Of a stretch of DNA of 64,000 nt, positions 9,034 through 16,219 are shown piece by piece (positions within the stretch are counted from its first letter, which is position 1; every line of letters starts with the position of its first letter). Source of the DNA: Pseudomonadota bacterium (GTDB taxonomy: Bacteria > Pseudomonadota > Gammaproteobacteria > Pseudomonadales > Oleiphilaceae); contig PDPE01000027.1 in the NCBI GenBank assembly GCA_002747395.1, positions 1 to 64,000 of the forward strand. The letters run 5' to 3'. Made by a program: the position numbers and the translations under genes. The notes beneath the pieces were generated by a model. That model made no database searches and was not told where the DNA came from. It saw only the letters and a list, made by a program, of their open reading frames with translations.

Positions 9034-9065
9034 AAAGGCCGACCTCCTGGCGGAAGTCGGCCTTT
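9034..9065 (-). terminator. Intrinsic terminator of the GDSL esterase gene
   Basis: Perfect 10-bp arms aaaggccgac and gtcggccttt enclose a 12-base loop. On the minus strand the hairpin is followed by TTTTTACC, a T-run, about 50 bases after the esterase stop codon. Confidence 0.85.
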
Positions 9066-9113
9066 CTCGATAGAAAGAGCGGGCGCTCCCTCTATGTGCG
9101 GGACTGAAAATGA

Positions 9114-10223
9114 CTATGCGGCTGCTTTCGTCGTGCGTCGACTAGCGAGAAAGCCCACTCCGAGCAGCATCAGCAAGGCGGCTGAAGGAACCGGAACCGA
9201 GTTTGGTCGGCCGAGAGGGCCAGCTAACAGTGCGTCATAGGCGTAATTGGCAAGTTTTTCGTGTGAGGCTGTGGTGGGGTGGATTTCATCCCAAAAAAGA
9301 GTGGTGTCTGCATTGGCGCATTCGGTTTCGTAGCGGAATCCAATGAAGCCGCCTACGCCGCGACATTCTGAAGTGGTGTCAGTAATGTTATAGGAAGCGG
9401 GATTTGCCATCATATCATCAAACAGGGTGTTGACGTCGAAGAAATAAATGCTGGCATTCAGATAGCTTGCTGTCAGGGCGTCAAGCCGTTGTCTGAGACC
9501 GGCGTTCCAGGCATCGGTGAGGATAGTGCCTTCTGTGCTTTCATTGACATCGCTTGCAAACTCCGGTATGGAGCCAATATCAGGCAGGTTGGGAACCAGC
9601 AGGTTGGTTACGCCATTGTCCAATTGGACGGCCAGACCGTCAATCAGGGCGTCCAGGGCTGTATCAATGCTGGCCTGATCCTGGCTTGCGGTATAGCCGT
9701 TTGTTACCAGGCTGCGAATGTTATTGCCGCCAATCCAGTTGACATACAAGGCATCGGAGTCGACTGTATAGTTGGTATCCCAGTAGTTGACCTGCTCGGT
9801 GTAACTGTATGCGAATATGCTGGAAAATGACCCCCCACCATCTACGAGTGCGCCACCGTAAGCAAAATTGGTTCCGATACCCCCCGCAACGGAAGGATCC
9901 TGAAAATTGTCATCGGCCTGGTTCAAGTCACTGTAGGTCATATTGCCGAATTGTGGTCTGTTCAGATCGATGGCCATACCCATTTGGCTTTTCAGGTACT
10001 CATGCCAGACCGGGCCATTGGAAAAGCGACCATTTTCACCGTATGTGCCGATAATGGTCAAGAATTGGCCTCCGGCTGTGGCAACATTACCTGTATCCGA
10101 CAGGCTGTCACCAAAGATGTAGAGATCGGAGAATACAGGCGCAGCCTGTACCGCACCGGTAAGAGAGAAAATCGCACAGGCCGCGAGGGCGGTGGCTTGC
10201 TTGTGCAACGAGGTGTTTTTCAT
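9114..10223 (-). CDS. Secreted GDSL esterase/lipase with PEP-CTERM-like sorting tail
   Basis: A 369-residue secreted hydrolase of the GDSL/SGNH group. A signal peptide covers residues 1-27 (VQAAPVF cleavage region). Block I is YIFGDSLSDTGN with nucleophile Ser40, and block V is FWDEIHPTTASH near residue 314, carrying the catalytic Asp and His. The C-terminus has VPVPSAALLMLLG, a hydrophobic stretch and then RR, which matches the PEP-CTERM pattern recognised by an exosortase/archaeosortase-type transpeptidase. Removal and transfer of the protein to the outer surface or exopolysaccharide is therefore expected. No exosortase gene is in the window. The substrate ester is unknown. Confidence 0.88.
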   Translation of the reverse strand: MKNTSLHKQATALAACAIFSLTGAVQAAPVFSDLYIFGDSLSDTGNVATAGGQFLTIIGTYGENGRFSNGPVWHEYLKSQMGMAIDLNRPQFGNMTYSDLNQADDNFQDPSVAGGIGTNFAYGGALVDGGGSFSSIFAYSYTEQVNYWDTNYTVDSDALYVNWIGGNNIRSLVTNGYTASQDQASIDTALDALIDGLAVQLDNGVTNLLVPNLPDIGSIPEFASDVNESTEGTILTDAWNAGLRQRLDALTASYLNASIYFFDVNTLFDDMMANPASYNITDTTSECRGVGGFIGFRYETECANADTTLFWDEIHPTTASHEKLANYAYDALLAGPLGRPNSVPVPSAALLMLLGVGFLASRRTTKAAA

Positions 10224-10430
10224 TTTTTGTTATCCTTTGATCATTGTAGTTGTAATGTGTGCCTGCAACGAATTTATCCTGAAATACAGTGCTTGAAGGA
10301 GGACGATTTCGTGTTATGCGTTTTGCTTGCACGTGCGAAAAAGCAAATATTGAACCAATGAAGTGTAAATTATTTAATATCAATTAGATAAATACTTTCT
10401 GGTGCCTGATTTCAGTAAGCGGCAAACACA

Positions 10431-10450
10431 ACTGTAAAAAAAGTTGACAG
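10431..10450. repeat. Dyad repeat copy 1 (CTGTAA-N-TTGACAG)
   Basis: Sequence actgtaaaaaaagttgacag. It is an imperfect palindrome, CTGTaAA against TTgACAG, and differs by one base from copy 2, 178 bases away. It lies 208 bases upstream of the PEP-CTERM esterase start, a distance suited to an enhancer-type activator site. Confidence 0.55.
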
Positions 10451-10608
10451 CCCGTCTGGTTTTTGTGAATTGCATCTTATGTCATGAGTGACTTTTTGTT
10501 TCGTTCCGTTTCGTTGTCCCGGAAGCGCAACGGGGCGTCACAGAAGCCGGAAAGAAACGGAGGAAAGTCGCTTCTGGTGTGATCGGTGAGGAGACAGGCG
10601 AGGGTAAA

Positions 10609-10628
10609 ACTGTAAAAAAAATTGACAG
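10609..10628. repeat. Dyad repeat copy 2 (CTGTAA-N-TTGACAG)
   Basis: Sequence actgtaaaaaaaattgacag, 19 of 20 bases identical to copy 1. It lies 386 bases upstream of the esterase start and 215 bases upstream of the vbhA start, so either unit could be the target. The TTGACA inside it has no good -10 box 16-18 bases away on the plus strand. Confidence 0.55.
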
Positions 10629-10710
10629 TCTATTTGGCGAATGACCGGTGCCGATTCGCTGTTTCGTTTCAGTTCTGCTATTTCGGCGAAAATGCTTTAA
10701 AGTCAGGGAC

Positions 10711-10726
10711 TGGCAATAGCCCCGCA
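10711..10726 (+). promoter_or_regulatory. Candidate sigma-54 promoter
   Basis: Sequence tggcaatagccccgca has GG and GC separated by exactly 10 bases, with TGGCA at -24 and GCA at -12. The intervening CG and TT of the consensus are not matched. It points toward vbhA-fic and lies 85-100 bases downstream of dyad copy 2. Confidence 0.25.
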
Positions 10727-10842
10727 AAGAAACTACATCGCTTTCGGGTCATGACTGATGATGAGTTTGAACATTTTTGTGATGGTTTAATATCAGAAAA
10801 GAATTGAATAGAATTATTGAATATTTATCTATGGAGGCAGTT

Positions 10843-11037
10843 ATGTCTGATTACAAACCAACCATTAGAGAGGCAATAAAGGCAGGTATTGACACTACAC
10901 GCGCCTCCGGTGGCAATGTATCACCTAAAGCAATGGCTTACCTGGAACGCGCTGCTAACGGTGAGTTATCCCTGGATGAGGTAAGAGGTTTGTTAATGAA
11001 AGATATTGAAGATGAGAAACGTAACAATTCCTTTTAG
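10843..11037 (+). CDS. vbhA: VbhA-family Fic antitoxin (inhibitory glutamate replaced)
   Basis: A 64-residue antitoxin of the small helical VbhA type, which binds the Fic toxin and blocks ATP use. The typical pattern SPKAMAYLERAANGELSLDEV is shared with the family. In class I antitoxins the motif S/T-x-x-x-E-G/N supplies a glutamate to the toxin active site. At the matching place this protein has T18-T-R-A-S22-G, so serine stands where glutamate is expected; the alignment is mine and by eye. The start is fixed by GGAGG 5 bases before the ATG; an upstream TTG at 10804 is in frame but unlikely. The stop is 5 bases before the fic ATG, so the two are cotranslated. Confidence 0.75.
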   Translation: MSDYKPTIREAIKAGIDTTRASGGNVSPKAMAYLERAANGELSLDEVRGLLMKDIEDEKRNNSF

Positions 11038-11042
11038 CAGAT

Positions 11043-11831
11043 ATGCATGATCCTTACGTTTATCCGGGTACCAGGGTTTTAAAAAATAAACTTGGTATCA
11101 AAAACCTGGCAGGTTTGCGTGAAGCTGAAGAGAACTTTGTTTCTATTCGTATAATGGAAATTGAGAAAACGCCAATTAAAGGAAGTTTTGATTATTCGCA
11201 CCTGAAAGCTATTCATAAATATATCTTTCAGGATGTTTATAGTTGGGCCGGCAAACCCAGGACGATAGGTATTTCCAAAGCTCAGTCTATCCTGGGTGGC
11301 CGCAGCGTGGATTATCCTCACCCCAATTCAGCCTTTGATAACTTGCAGGCCAGAGCCGACTATGTGTTTGGCGAATTGAAAAAAGACAATTATCTGAAAG
11401 GAATGGATGAACTTACTTTTGAAAGAAGAATGGTTCATCATGCCTCGGAGATTTGGGAGACTCACCCATTTCGTGAAGGCAATACCCGCACCACAGTTGT
11501 TTTCATAAGGCAATGTGCGAAGGAGGCTGGTTATCCACTTTCGTCTCACCCTTTTGGTGATTCTGAAAATACACGTGATGCTTTCGTTTTAGCCACCGCT
11601 GGAAAGCCTGAAAATCTTGCCTCTATCATATCCAACGCTCGAAAACTCAGTCAGCTTAGATCAATAGCCGAGTATTGTTGCAAGGTTAAGAATATGACTG
11701 GAGGACTAAAACAGCGTTTTGTTGATTCAGTTATGGATGAGGCGTATTCAAAATTCGACAAGGGCGAATCCATACCTGTTCCGTCAAAACACTCTTTCGT
11801 TAAATCGGTTGATCCCGATTTGGAGATTTGA
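11043..11831 (+). CDS. fic: Fic/DOC family protein (putative AMP-transferase toxin)
   Basis: A 262-residue Fic-domain protein. Fic enzymes transfer AMP or another nucleotide phosphate from a cofactor to a hydroxyl of a target protein; bacterial targets include DNA gyrase and topoisomerase IV. The core motif is HPFREGNTRT at residues 141-150, with catalytic His141 and the GN loop. The second arginine of HxFx(D/E)GNxRxxR is replaced: position 152 is Val. The upstream flap region includes YSWAGKPRTIGISK. The C-terminal 70 residues after the Fic core are not assigned. It pairs with the VbhA-like gene as a toxin-antitoxin module and the region is more AT-rich than its neighbours, consistent with gain by transfer. 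Activity is not proven. Confidence 0.87.
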   Translation: MHDPYVYPGTRVLKNKLGIKNLAGLREAEENFVSIRIMEIEKTPIKGSFDYSHLKAIHKYIFQDVYSWAGKPRTIGISKAQSILGGRSVDYPHPNSAFDNLQARADYVFGELKKDNYLKGMDELTFERRMVHHASEIWETHPFREGNTRTTVVFIRQCAKEAGYPLSSHPFGDSENTRDAFVLATAGKPENLASIISNARKLSQLRSIAEYCCKVKNMTGGLKQRFVDSVMDEAYSKFDKGESIPVPSKHSFVKSVDPDLEI

Positions 11832-11857
11832 TTTTTATCGTGACGCACAGGTTGCCA

Positions 11858-11878
11858 GGAGACACGGCTTGTGTCTCC
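11858..11878. terminator. Hairpin between convergent fic and fumC
   Basis: Perfect 8-bp arms ggagacac and gtgtctcc with a 5-base loop, located 27 bases after the fic stop and 40 bases after the fumC stop on the other strand. There is no T-run on either side. Confidence 0.5.
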
Positions 11879-11917
11879 GGCGATTAACATAAAACAACCT
11901 GGGGGATGGGGCGATCT

Positions 11918-13294
11918 TTATAAGCCGCCCAGGGTCAGTTTTGCCGGATCGAGCAAACGCTCCAGCTCTTCACGGGGCAAGTCGGTGTTTTCCTCAGCCA
12001 CATCAATTACCGGGCGACCTTCCTTATAGGCCTGTTTGGCAATGTCAGCGGCTTTCAGATAACCGATAATCGGGTTTAGTGCCGTGACCAGAATGGGGTT
12101 GCGTGACAGTGCCAGTTTGAGGTTGTCTTCCCTCACTGTAAAGCTGGTGATGGCCTTGTCTGCGAGCAGGCGGGATACATTGGCAATCAGCTCGATACTT
12201 TCCAGCAGGTTACGGGCGATCAAAGGCAGCATCACATTCAACTCGAAGTTGCCAGACTGACCCGCCACTGTGATTGTGGTGTCGTTACCCATTACCTGGG
12301 CCGCAACCATGGCAGTGGCCTCTGGAATAACCGGGTTCACCTTTCCAGGCATGATAGAAGAGCCCGGCTGCAGTGCTTCCAGCTCAATTTCTCCGAGGCC
12401 GGCCAATGGGCCAGAGTTCATCCAGCGCAGGTCGTTGGCGATTTTCATCAGGGAAACCGCAGACATTTTCAGTTGGCCGGAAACCGATACGGCAATATCC
12501 TGGGTACCGATATGGGTAAACAGGTTGGCGGCTTTGGTAAATGTCACGCCGGTCAGCTCGGACAGTTCCTGGTTGAACTTTTCGGCAAAATCTTCGTGGG
12601 CGTTAATGCCGGTGCCCACAGCGGTACCACCTTGAGCCAGACTTTGTAGCATCGGCAGGGTGTTTTTGATGGCTTCGATATTCTGGTCTATCTGGGTCGC
12701 CCAGCTTAACAGGCTTTGCTCCATGCGAACCGGCATGGCGTCCATCAGGTGGGTGCGACCGGTTTTTACCTGATCTTTGACAGTGTCTGCCCTGGATTTG
12801 ATGGCGTTGCTCAGATATTCCAGTGCCGGGATCAGTTTTTCGTTTATTTCCAGTGAAGCACTGATATGAATGCTGGAAGGGATAATATCGTTACTGCTCT
12901 GGCCATAGTTGACATGGTCATTCGGTGATACCGTATTGCCGGTGCTGCGGCTGGCCAGTGTTGCCAACACTTCGTTGGCATTCATGTTGGAACTGGTGCC
13001 GGAACCGGTCTGAAATACATCTACGGGGAAGTGCTGCATGAAGTTGGCGTCAGCCAAAACTTCATCCACGGCTGCACAAATGGCGTTGCCGGTATCTTCA
13101 TGGAGAAGGCCGAGTTTGATATTCGCCCGGGCTGCGGCTTTTTTGGCGAGCAACAGGGCCCGGATAAAAGGTTGCGGCATGCTTTGCCCACTGACCGGAA
13201 AGTTGTTGATTGCGCGCTGGGTTTGTGCCGCGTACAGTGCATTTTCGGCTACTTCGAGTTCGCCCATGCTGTCGCGTTCAATACGTGTGGCCAT
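11918..13294 (-). CDS. fumC: Class II fumarate hydratase
   Basis: FumC interconverts fumarate and malate in the citric acid cycle without an iron-sulfur cluster, so it keeps working under iron shortage or oxidative stress. The 458-residue protein has the superfamily signature GSSIMPGKVNP at about residues 311-321, the SSNDIIPSSIH and TGRTHLMDAMPV active-site blocks, and normal length. It starts MATRIERDSMGELEVAENAL behind ggaaggga, 6 bases before the ATG. It lies 96 bases downstream of the fagA-like gene on the same strand, and the only clear promoter with a Fur box precedes that gene. Pseudomonads carry fagA-fumC-orfX-sodA; here no sodA follows. Confidence 0.96.
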   Translation of the reverse strand: MATRIERDSMGELEVAENALYAAQTQRAINNFPVSGQSMPQPFIRALLLAKKAAARANIKLGLLHEDTGNAICAAVDEVLADANFMQHFPVDVFQTGSGTSSNMNANEVLATLASRSTGNTVSPNDHVNYGQSSNDIIPSSIHISASLEINEKLIPALEYLSNAIKSRADTVKDQVKTGRTHLMDAMPVRMEQSLLSWATQIDQNIEAIKNTLPMLQSLAQGGTAVGTGINAHEDFAEKFNQELSELTGVTFTKAANLFTHIGTQDIAVSVSGQLKMSAVSLMKIANDLRWMNSGPLAGLGEIELEALQPGSSIMPGKVNPVIPEATAMVAAQVMGNDTTITVAGQSGNFELNVMLPLIARNLLESIELIANVSRLLADKAITSFTVREDNLKLALSRNPILVTALNPIIGYLKAADIAKQAYKEGRPVIDVAEENTDLPREELERLLDPAKLTLGGL

Positions 13295-13390
13295 GTTATT
13301 CCCTTCCTGAGTTGTAAATTTGAGTTGATTGAAACAGTTGATTGAGGTGTCTGTTTCTATGGTTTCGGTTTTATCGCTCTGCTCATATAG

Positions 13391-13765
13391 TCAGGTGTCG
13401 AGTCGGTGATGCCTGGTGAGCCCCGGGCAGAAGTAGTGAGACAGGGTGCTGACTTCTCGCAGCAGGTGCCTGAGTTCCCGATTTTGCCGGTCGTTTCTGG
13501 CAAGGCGCTGCAAACACCCCAGGGGGCGCGCCAGGTTGTTCAGGCACAGAGTCCGCCAGTGAGCCGGGTTCAATTCATCGGTAAATGTATCGAGCAGTAA
13601 CTCGACGGAAGACACATGGCGCTGCCATTGCTGATCCCGGCTGCAGGTCAGGCACTCACTTTCTTCCAGGTTCAGCCAGGTCATCAGCAGAGTCGGGTTG
13701 TCCGGCTCTCTTGCATGGCGGATTTTGTCGCGCAATTGCTGAGCAAAAAGACTTGAATTCGGCAT
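13391..13765 (-). CDS. FagA-like conserved protein upstream of fumC
   Basis: A 124-residue cytoplasmic protein of unknown biochemical role. It has a cysteine-containing segment (ECLTCSRDQQWQRHV) and an Arg/Leu-rich helix (HWRTLCLNNLARPLGCLQRL). Size, position directly upstream of fumC, and a Fur box over its promoter match fagA (Fur-associated gene A) of Pseudomonas; the sequence likeness to FagA is from memory and should be tested. No signal peptide or membrane segment is seen. The ATG follows aaggcgag by about 10 bases. It is probably the first gene of an iron-starvation operon with fumC. Confidence 0.65.
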   Translation of the reverse strand: MPNSSLFAQQLRDKIRHAREPDNPTLLMTWLNLEESECLTCSRDQQWQRHVSSVELLLDTFTDELNPAHWRTLCLNNLARPLGCLQRLARNDRQNRELRHLLREVSTLSHYFCPGLTRHHRLDT

Positions 13766-13811
13766 TACAGATTATCTCGCCTTTTTCAATAATAAAAACA
13801 GGGTTAAAAAT

Positions 13812-13830
13812 GAGAATGATTGACATTATG
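13812..13830 (-). promoter_or_regulatory. Fur box of the fagA-like/fumC operon
   Basis: On the minus strand cataatgtcaatcattctc matches 15 of 19 positions of the Fur consensus GATAATGATAATCATTATC. Its first six bases are the -10 box itself, so bound Fe-Fur would block RNA polymerase. Confidence 0.72.
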
Positions 13831-13854
13831 AATATATTTTCTGTGTTGCGTCAA
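13825..13854 (-). promoter_or_regulatory. Sigma-70 promoter of the fagA-like/fumC operon
   Basis: Minus-strand -35 TTGACG (13849-13854) and -10 CATAAT (13825-13830) are separated by 18 bases. The -10 coincides with the start of the Fur box. The start codon is about 60 bases downstream. Confidence 0.65.
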
Positions 13855-13955
13855 GCAGTGTCACTGTTGTAACTGGAATTTGTCGGATCGGAAGGGTAGG
13901 AGTCTGATCAGAGCCTTGCTCTCTGAGGGAGTGGATGACCCTGATCAGTGCCGGG

Positions 13956-14828
13956 TTATGACGGGTTTTGGGCAATGAGGGTGGCAAATCTTAACGCAAT
14001 GCGATTGCCTGCTGCGTCCGTGCGGTGCAAATGGCCAACATCTTCATTGTATTTTTTGATATTCCAGCCTTTGTAATAGTCAGATAGTTCACCGGCTTTC
14101 ATGGTAAAGCTGAAAAAAGATACATCCTCAGTCAGAGGGTAGTCCGGTGAGTCCATGGCGCAAACAATGACATTGTAGCCGCCTGGCCGGGTGCATGCCT
14201 GCATATTCCTGATAATGTCAGGGATTCGGTCAGCTTTTAAAAACATCATAACAACTATATTGAGTATCAGGTCATACTGTTCTGTCAATGTTGCTGCGTT
14301 ACCATCGCCAGTGCAGGCCCGGATGTGCTCCAACCCTTCCTGTTCAATAATATTTTGCAGTGTATTGACAAATTCCCGGTTGGCATCAAATGCGCTCACA
14401 TCAAACCCCTGTCGTTGCAAAAACAGGGCATTTCGGCCACGACCACACCCCATATCCATGGCTTTGCCTGACTGAATGTAGCGTACCACTTCCAATACTT
14501 CGGGGTGCGTGTCGGATATCCGATATTTTTTCTGATAGTAGTCTTCAGGACGACAATAAAAAGCCAGTTGGCAGCGCAACTCGTCATCCATCGCTTCGAT
14601 TTTGTGCCAGGCCTGGGGCTCAACAAAGGGGATATTACTATGGCAGTCAAATATCGCAGTGTCTGACACATTGCCGGCTTCATCTAGCGAATAGTATTTG
14701 AGCTTGCCTGCCAGTATGATTATTTTCCCCCAGGTGCCAACCTGGGTGTTGTGTTTGCTCCTGAATCCTTTGGGTATTGTACTTTCCGTCCACTCGGGGA
14801 GGGTTTTGTAACAGACTAAATGGTTCAT
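13956..14828 (-). CDS. tehB: Tellurite resistance methyltransferase TehB, long form
   Basis: A 290-residue S-adenosylmethionine-dependent methyltransferase linked to tellurite resistance. It is the long, Haemophilus-like form: residues 1-90 make a small cupin-like DUF1971 domain (CYKTLPEWTESTIPKGF), and the rest is the TehB methyltransferase with the SAM-binding loop MDMGCGRGRNALFL at about residue 124, then DANREFV and YDLILNIVVMMFL. TehB methylates tellurium or selenium species in vitro; its everyday role is less certain and may concern oxidative stress. No tehA transporter gene is adjacent. The gene stands alone on the minus strand. Confidence 0.9.
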   Translation of the reverse strand: MNHLVCYKTLPEWTESTIPKGFRSKHNTQVGTWGKIIILAGKLKYYSLDEAGNVSDTAIFDCHSNIPFVEPQAWHKIEAMDDELRCQLAFYCRPEDYYQKKYRISDTHPEVLEVVRYIQSGKAMDMGCGRGRNALFLQRQGFDVSAFDANREFVNTLQNIIEQEGLEHIRACTGDGNAATLTEQYDLILNIVVMMFLKADRIPDIIRNMQACTRPGGYNVIVCAMDSPDYPLTEDVSFFSFTMKAGELSDYYKGWNIKKYNEDVGHLHRTDAAGNRIALRFATLIAQNPS

Positions 14829-15017
14829 TGCTGGTTTCTCGCGGCTAATAAAATGGGTAATGCCCGGTGAGGCAGTGCATCATGGTAGCATAAACGATTG
14901 GGTGACAGGCATTTACCCGGCTTGTATTTTGTTCTACACTCGGCGGTCAGGTGGTTCTCTTACGCCGGGTTTACGTCATGCGTCAAGCCGGATTTTAATA
15001 ATTGAAGGGTTATAAAT

Positions 15018-15467
15018 ATGATATTCAAACGTACGATAGCCGTAGTGGCGCTGACTTTTTCCGCATGTGCCGCTTTCGCTGATGATTGCAGTGTCACAGT
15101 GAACAGCAATGACCGCATGCAGTATGATACAAAGCTGGTGGAAATCAGTAAATCCTGCACCGATTTTACCGTGGTTCTTAATCACACGGGCAAGATGCCT
15201 GCTGCTGCCATGGGGCATAACTGGGTTTTGACCAAAGCGGCTGACGCTCGTTCGGTTGCCACTGCGGGTATATCGGCGGGCCTGGCCAATAACTATCTTA
15301 AAGTTGGTGATGCCCGTGTCATTGCTGCCACCAAAATTATAGGTGGAGGTGAGTCCACTTCTGTGACTTTCCCTGTGAGCAAATTGTCCGACAGTGAAGC
15401 GTATAAATTCTTCTGCTCATTCCCGGGCCATATCGGTGTTATGATTGGCGATGTAAAGCTGAAGTAA
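15018..15467 (+). CDS. azu: Azurin (type 1 blue copper protein)
   Basis: A periplasmic electron carrier of 149 residues, with a signal peptide ending AAFA (about residue 21). The four copper ligands are present with the right spacing: His67 (in GHNW, with Gly66 giving the fifth carbonyl contact), Cys133, His138 and Met142 in the segment FFCSFPGHIGVMIGDVKLK. The disulfide pair is Cys24/Cys47. Azurins shuttle electrons between cytochromes and enzymes such as nitrite reductase or peroxidases; no such partner gene is adjacent. The start follows gaaggg by about 7 bases, and an intrinsic terminator follows. Confidence 0.95.
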   Translation: MIFKRTIAVVALTFSACAAFADDCSVTVNSNDRMQYDTKLVEISKSCTDFTVVLNHTGKMPAAAMGHNWVLTKAADARSVATAGISAGLANNYLKVGDARVIAATKIIGGGESTSVTFPVSKLSDSEAYKFFCSFPGHIGVMIGDVKLK

Positions 15468-15523
15468 ACAAATGAATGAAGCAACAACAAATGAAGTAAC
15501 AATAAAAAAACAGAAAAACTGAA

Positions 15524-15546
15524 AAAAGAGGCGCAATGCCTCTTTT
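15524..15546. terminator. Bidirectional terminator after azurin
   Basis: Arms aaaagaggc and gcctctttt (9 bp, perfect) with a 5-base loop. The A-run before and T-run within the arms allow termination in both directions, serving azurin on the plus strand and the DUF2059 gene on the minus strand. Confidence 0.88.
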
Positions 15547-15580
15547 CAATATGTTGTTTATTTGCGTTTTGCCGCCGTCC

Positions 15581-16042
15581 CTACTGCTTTTTCTGATTTT
15601 TTTCGGCTTCGGCTTCGATCTGCTTGCGCAACTCGGGCATATTCTGCTGAACCCGGGACATGCCGATTTTAGTGCCCTCTGCCATCAATCGTGGTAACAG
15701 GCGGATGGTTTTTTGCCCGGTGGCAGTTTGGTAAAATGCGTTGATTTCTTTCAGCTCGTCCGCAGAGAAGGATTCACTGTAGATTCTGATCCATTCGGGC
15801 TTCAGACTCTTGTAGCTCATATGTTTTCTCAGGAAATTCAGGATTATTTCCTTGTAGGGGGTCATGGCAGGGTTCTGTTGCAGTTGAACAGCCAGCATCT
15901 GCTGCATGGAGCGTTCCATGGATTCTTCGATTTTGACGGTGTTGAGCAGTTTTTCTGCTTCTTTTTCGGCGGCTGTAGCGGACAGGGCCGCCGGGGACAG
16001 GGAAACAAGAATGGCAAAAACAAGCGCGATGCTGTGATTCAT
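15581..16042 (-). CDS. DUF2059 domain exported protein
   Basis: A 153-residue exported protein of the DUF2059 group, function unknown. The N-terminus MNHSIALVFAILVSLSPAAL is a signal peptide with probable cleavage in LSATAAE. The mature part is helical, with the family pattern LNTVKIEESMERSMQQM, then FLRKHMSYKSLKPEWIRIY and ELKEINAFYQTATGQK, and ends in a charged AEAEKNQKKQ tail. The frame stays open to 16210 through a hexamer repeat, but the ATG at 16042 with tggag upstream and a signal peptide is the sensible start. It lies tail-to-tail with azurin and head-to-head with cobT. Confidence 0.82.
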   Translation of the reverse strand: MNHSIALVFAILVSLSPAALSATAAEKEAEKLLNTVKIEESMERSMQQMLAVQLQQNPAMTPYKEIILNFLRKHMSYKSLKPEWIRIYSESFSADELKEINAFYQTATGQKTIRLLPRLMAEGTKIGMSRVQQNMPELRKQIEAEAEKNQKKQ

Positions 16043-16169
16043 GGAAGGCTCCAGGTGGTTATTATCAGGTTTTATTTTGAGAGGAAGCATAGCAAAAAAT
16101 TTTACAGGAAAATACCGGCTATATTGAACTGGCATTGGATTGGCAGAATGATACAATCGACTGGCTATT

Positions 16170-16211
16170 TTCAATTCCAACTTCAATTCTAACTTCAACT
16201 TCAACTTCAAC
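16170..16211. repeat. Hexamer repeat (TTCAAC)7 before cobT
   Basis: Seven 6-base units, four of them exact or one base off TTCAAC, ending 8 bases before the cobT start codon. The tract lies where the ribosome-binding site should be, and no other Shine-Dalgarno sequence is clear, so unit number could affect cobT translation. Confidence 0.75.
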
Positions 16212-16219
16212 TATCGAGA

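Larger units (their letters stand above)
10224..10842. other. 619-base regulatory gap between the GDSL gene and vbhA-fic
   Basis: No convincing gene. The stretch separates divergent transcription units and holds two near-identical 20-base dyads (10431-10450 and 10609-10628), each followed by a TTTCGTT-containing segment, and a weak sigma-54-like site at 10711-10726. An 18-codon frame at 10750 (MTDDEFEHFCDGLISEKN) has no ribosome-binding site and looks accidental or decayed. Confidence 0.6.

Noticed and set aside
10431..10628. TTGACA in both dyad repeats as ordinary -35 boxes
   Set aside because: No acceptable -10 box lies 16-18 bases downstream of either one.
10482..10727. 81-codon frame on the minus strand between the GDSL gene and vbhA
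   Set aside because: Basic, low-complexity translation with no ribosome-binding site, spanning one of the two dyad repeats.
16043..16219. Cobalamin riboswitch before cobT
   Set aside because: I find no B12-box-like sequence, and the space is short and mostly a hexamer repeat.
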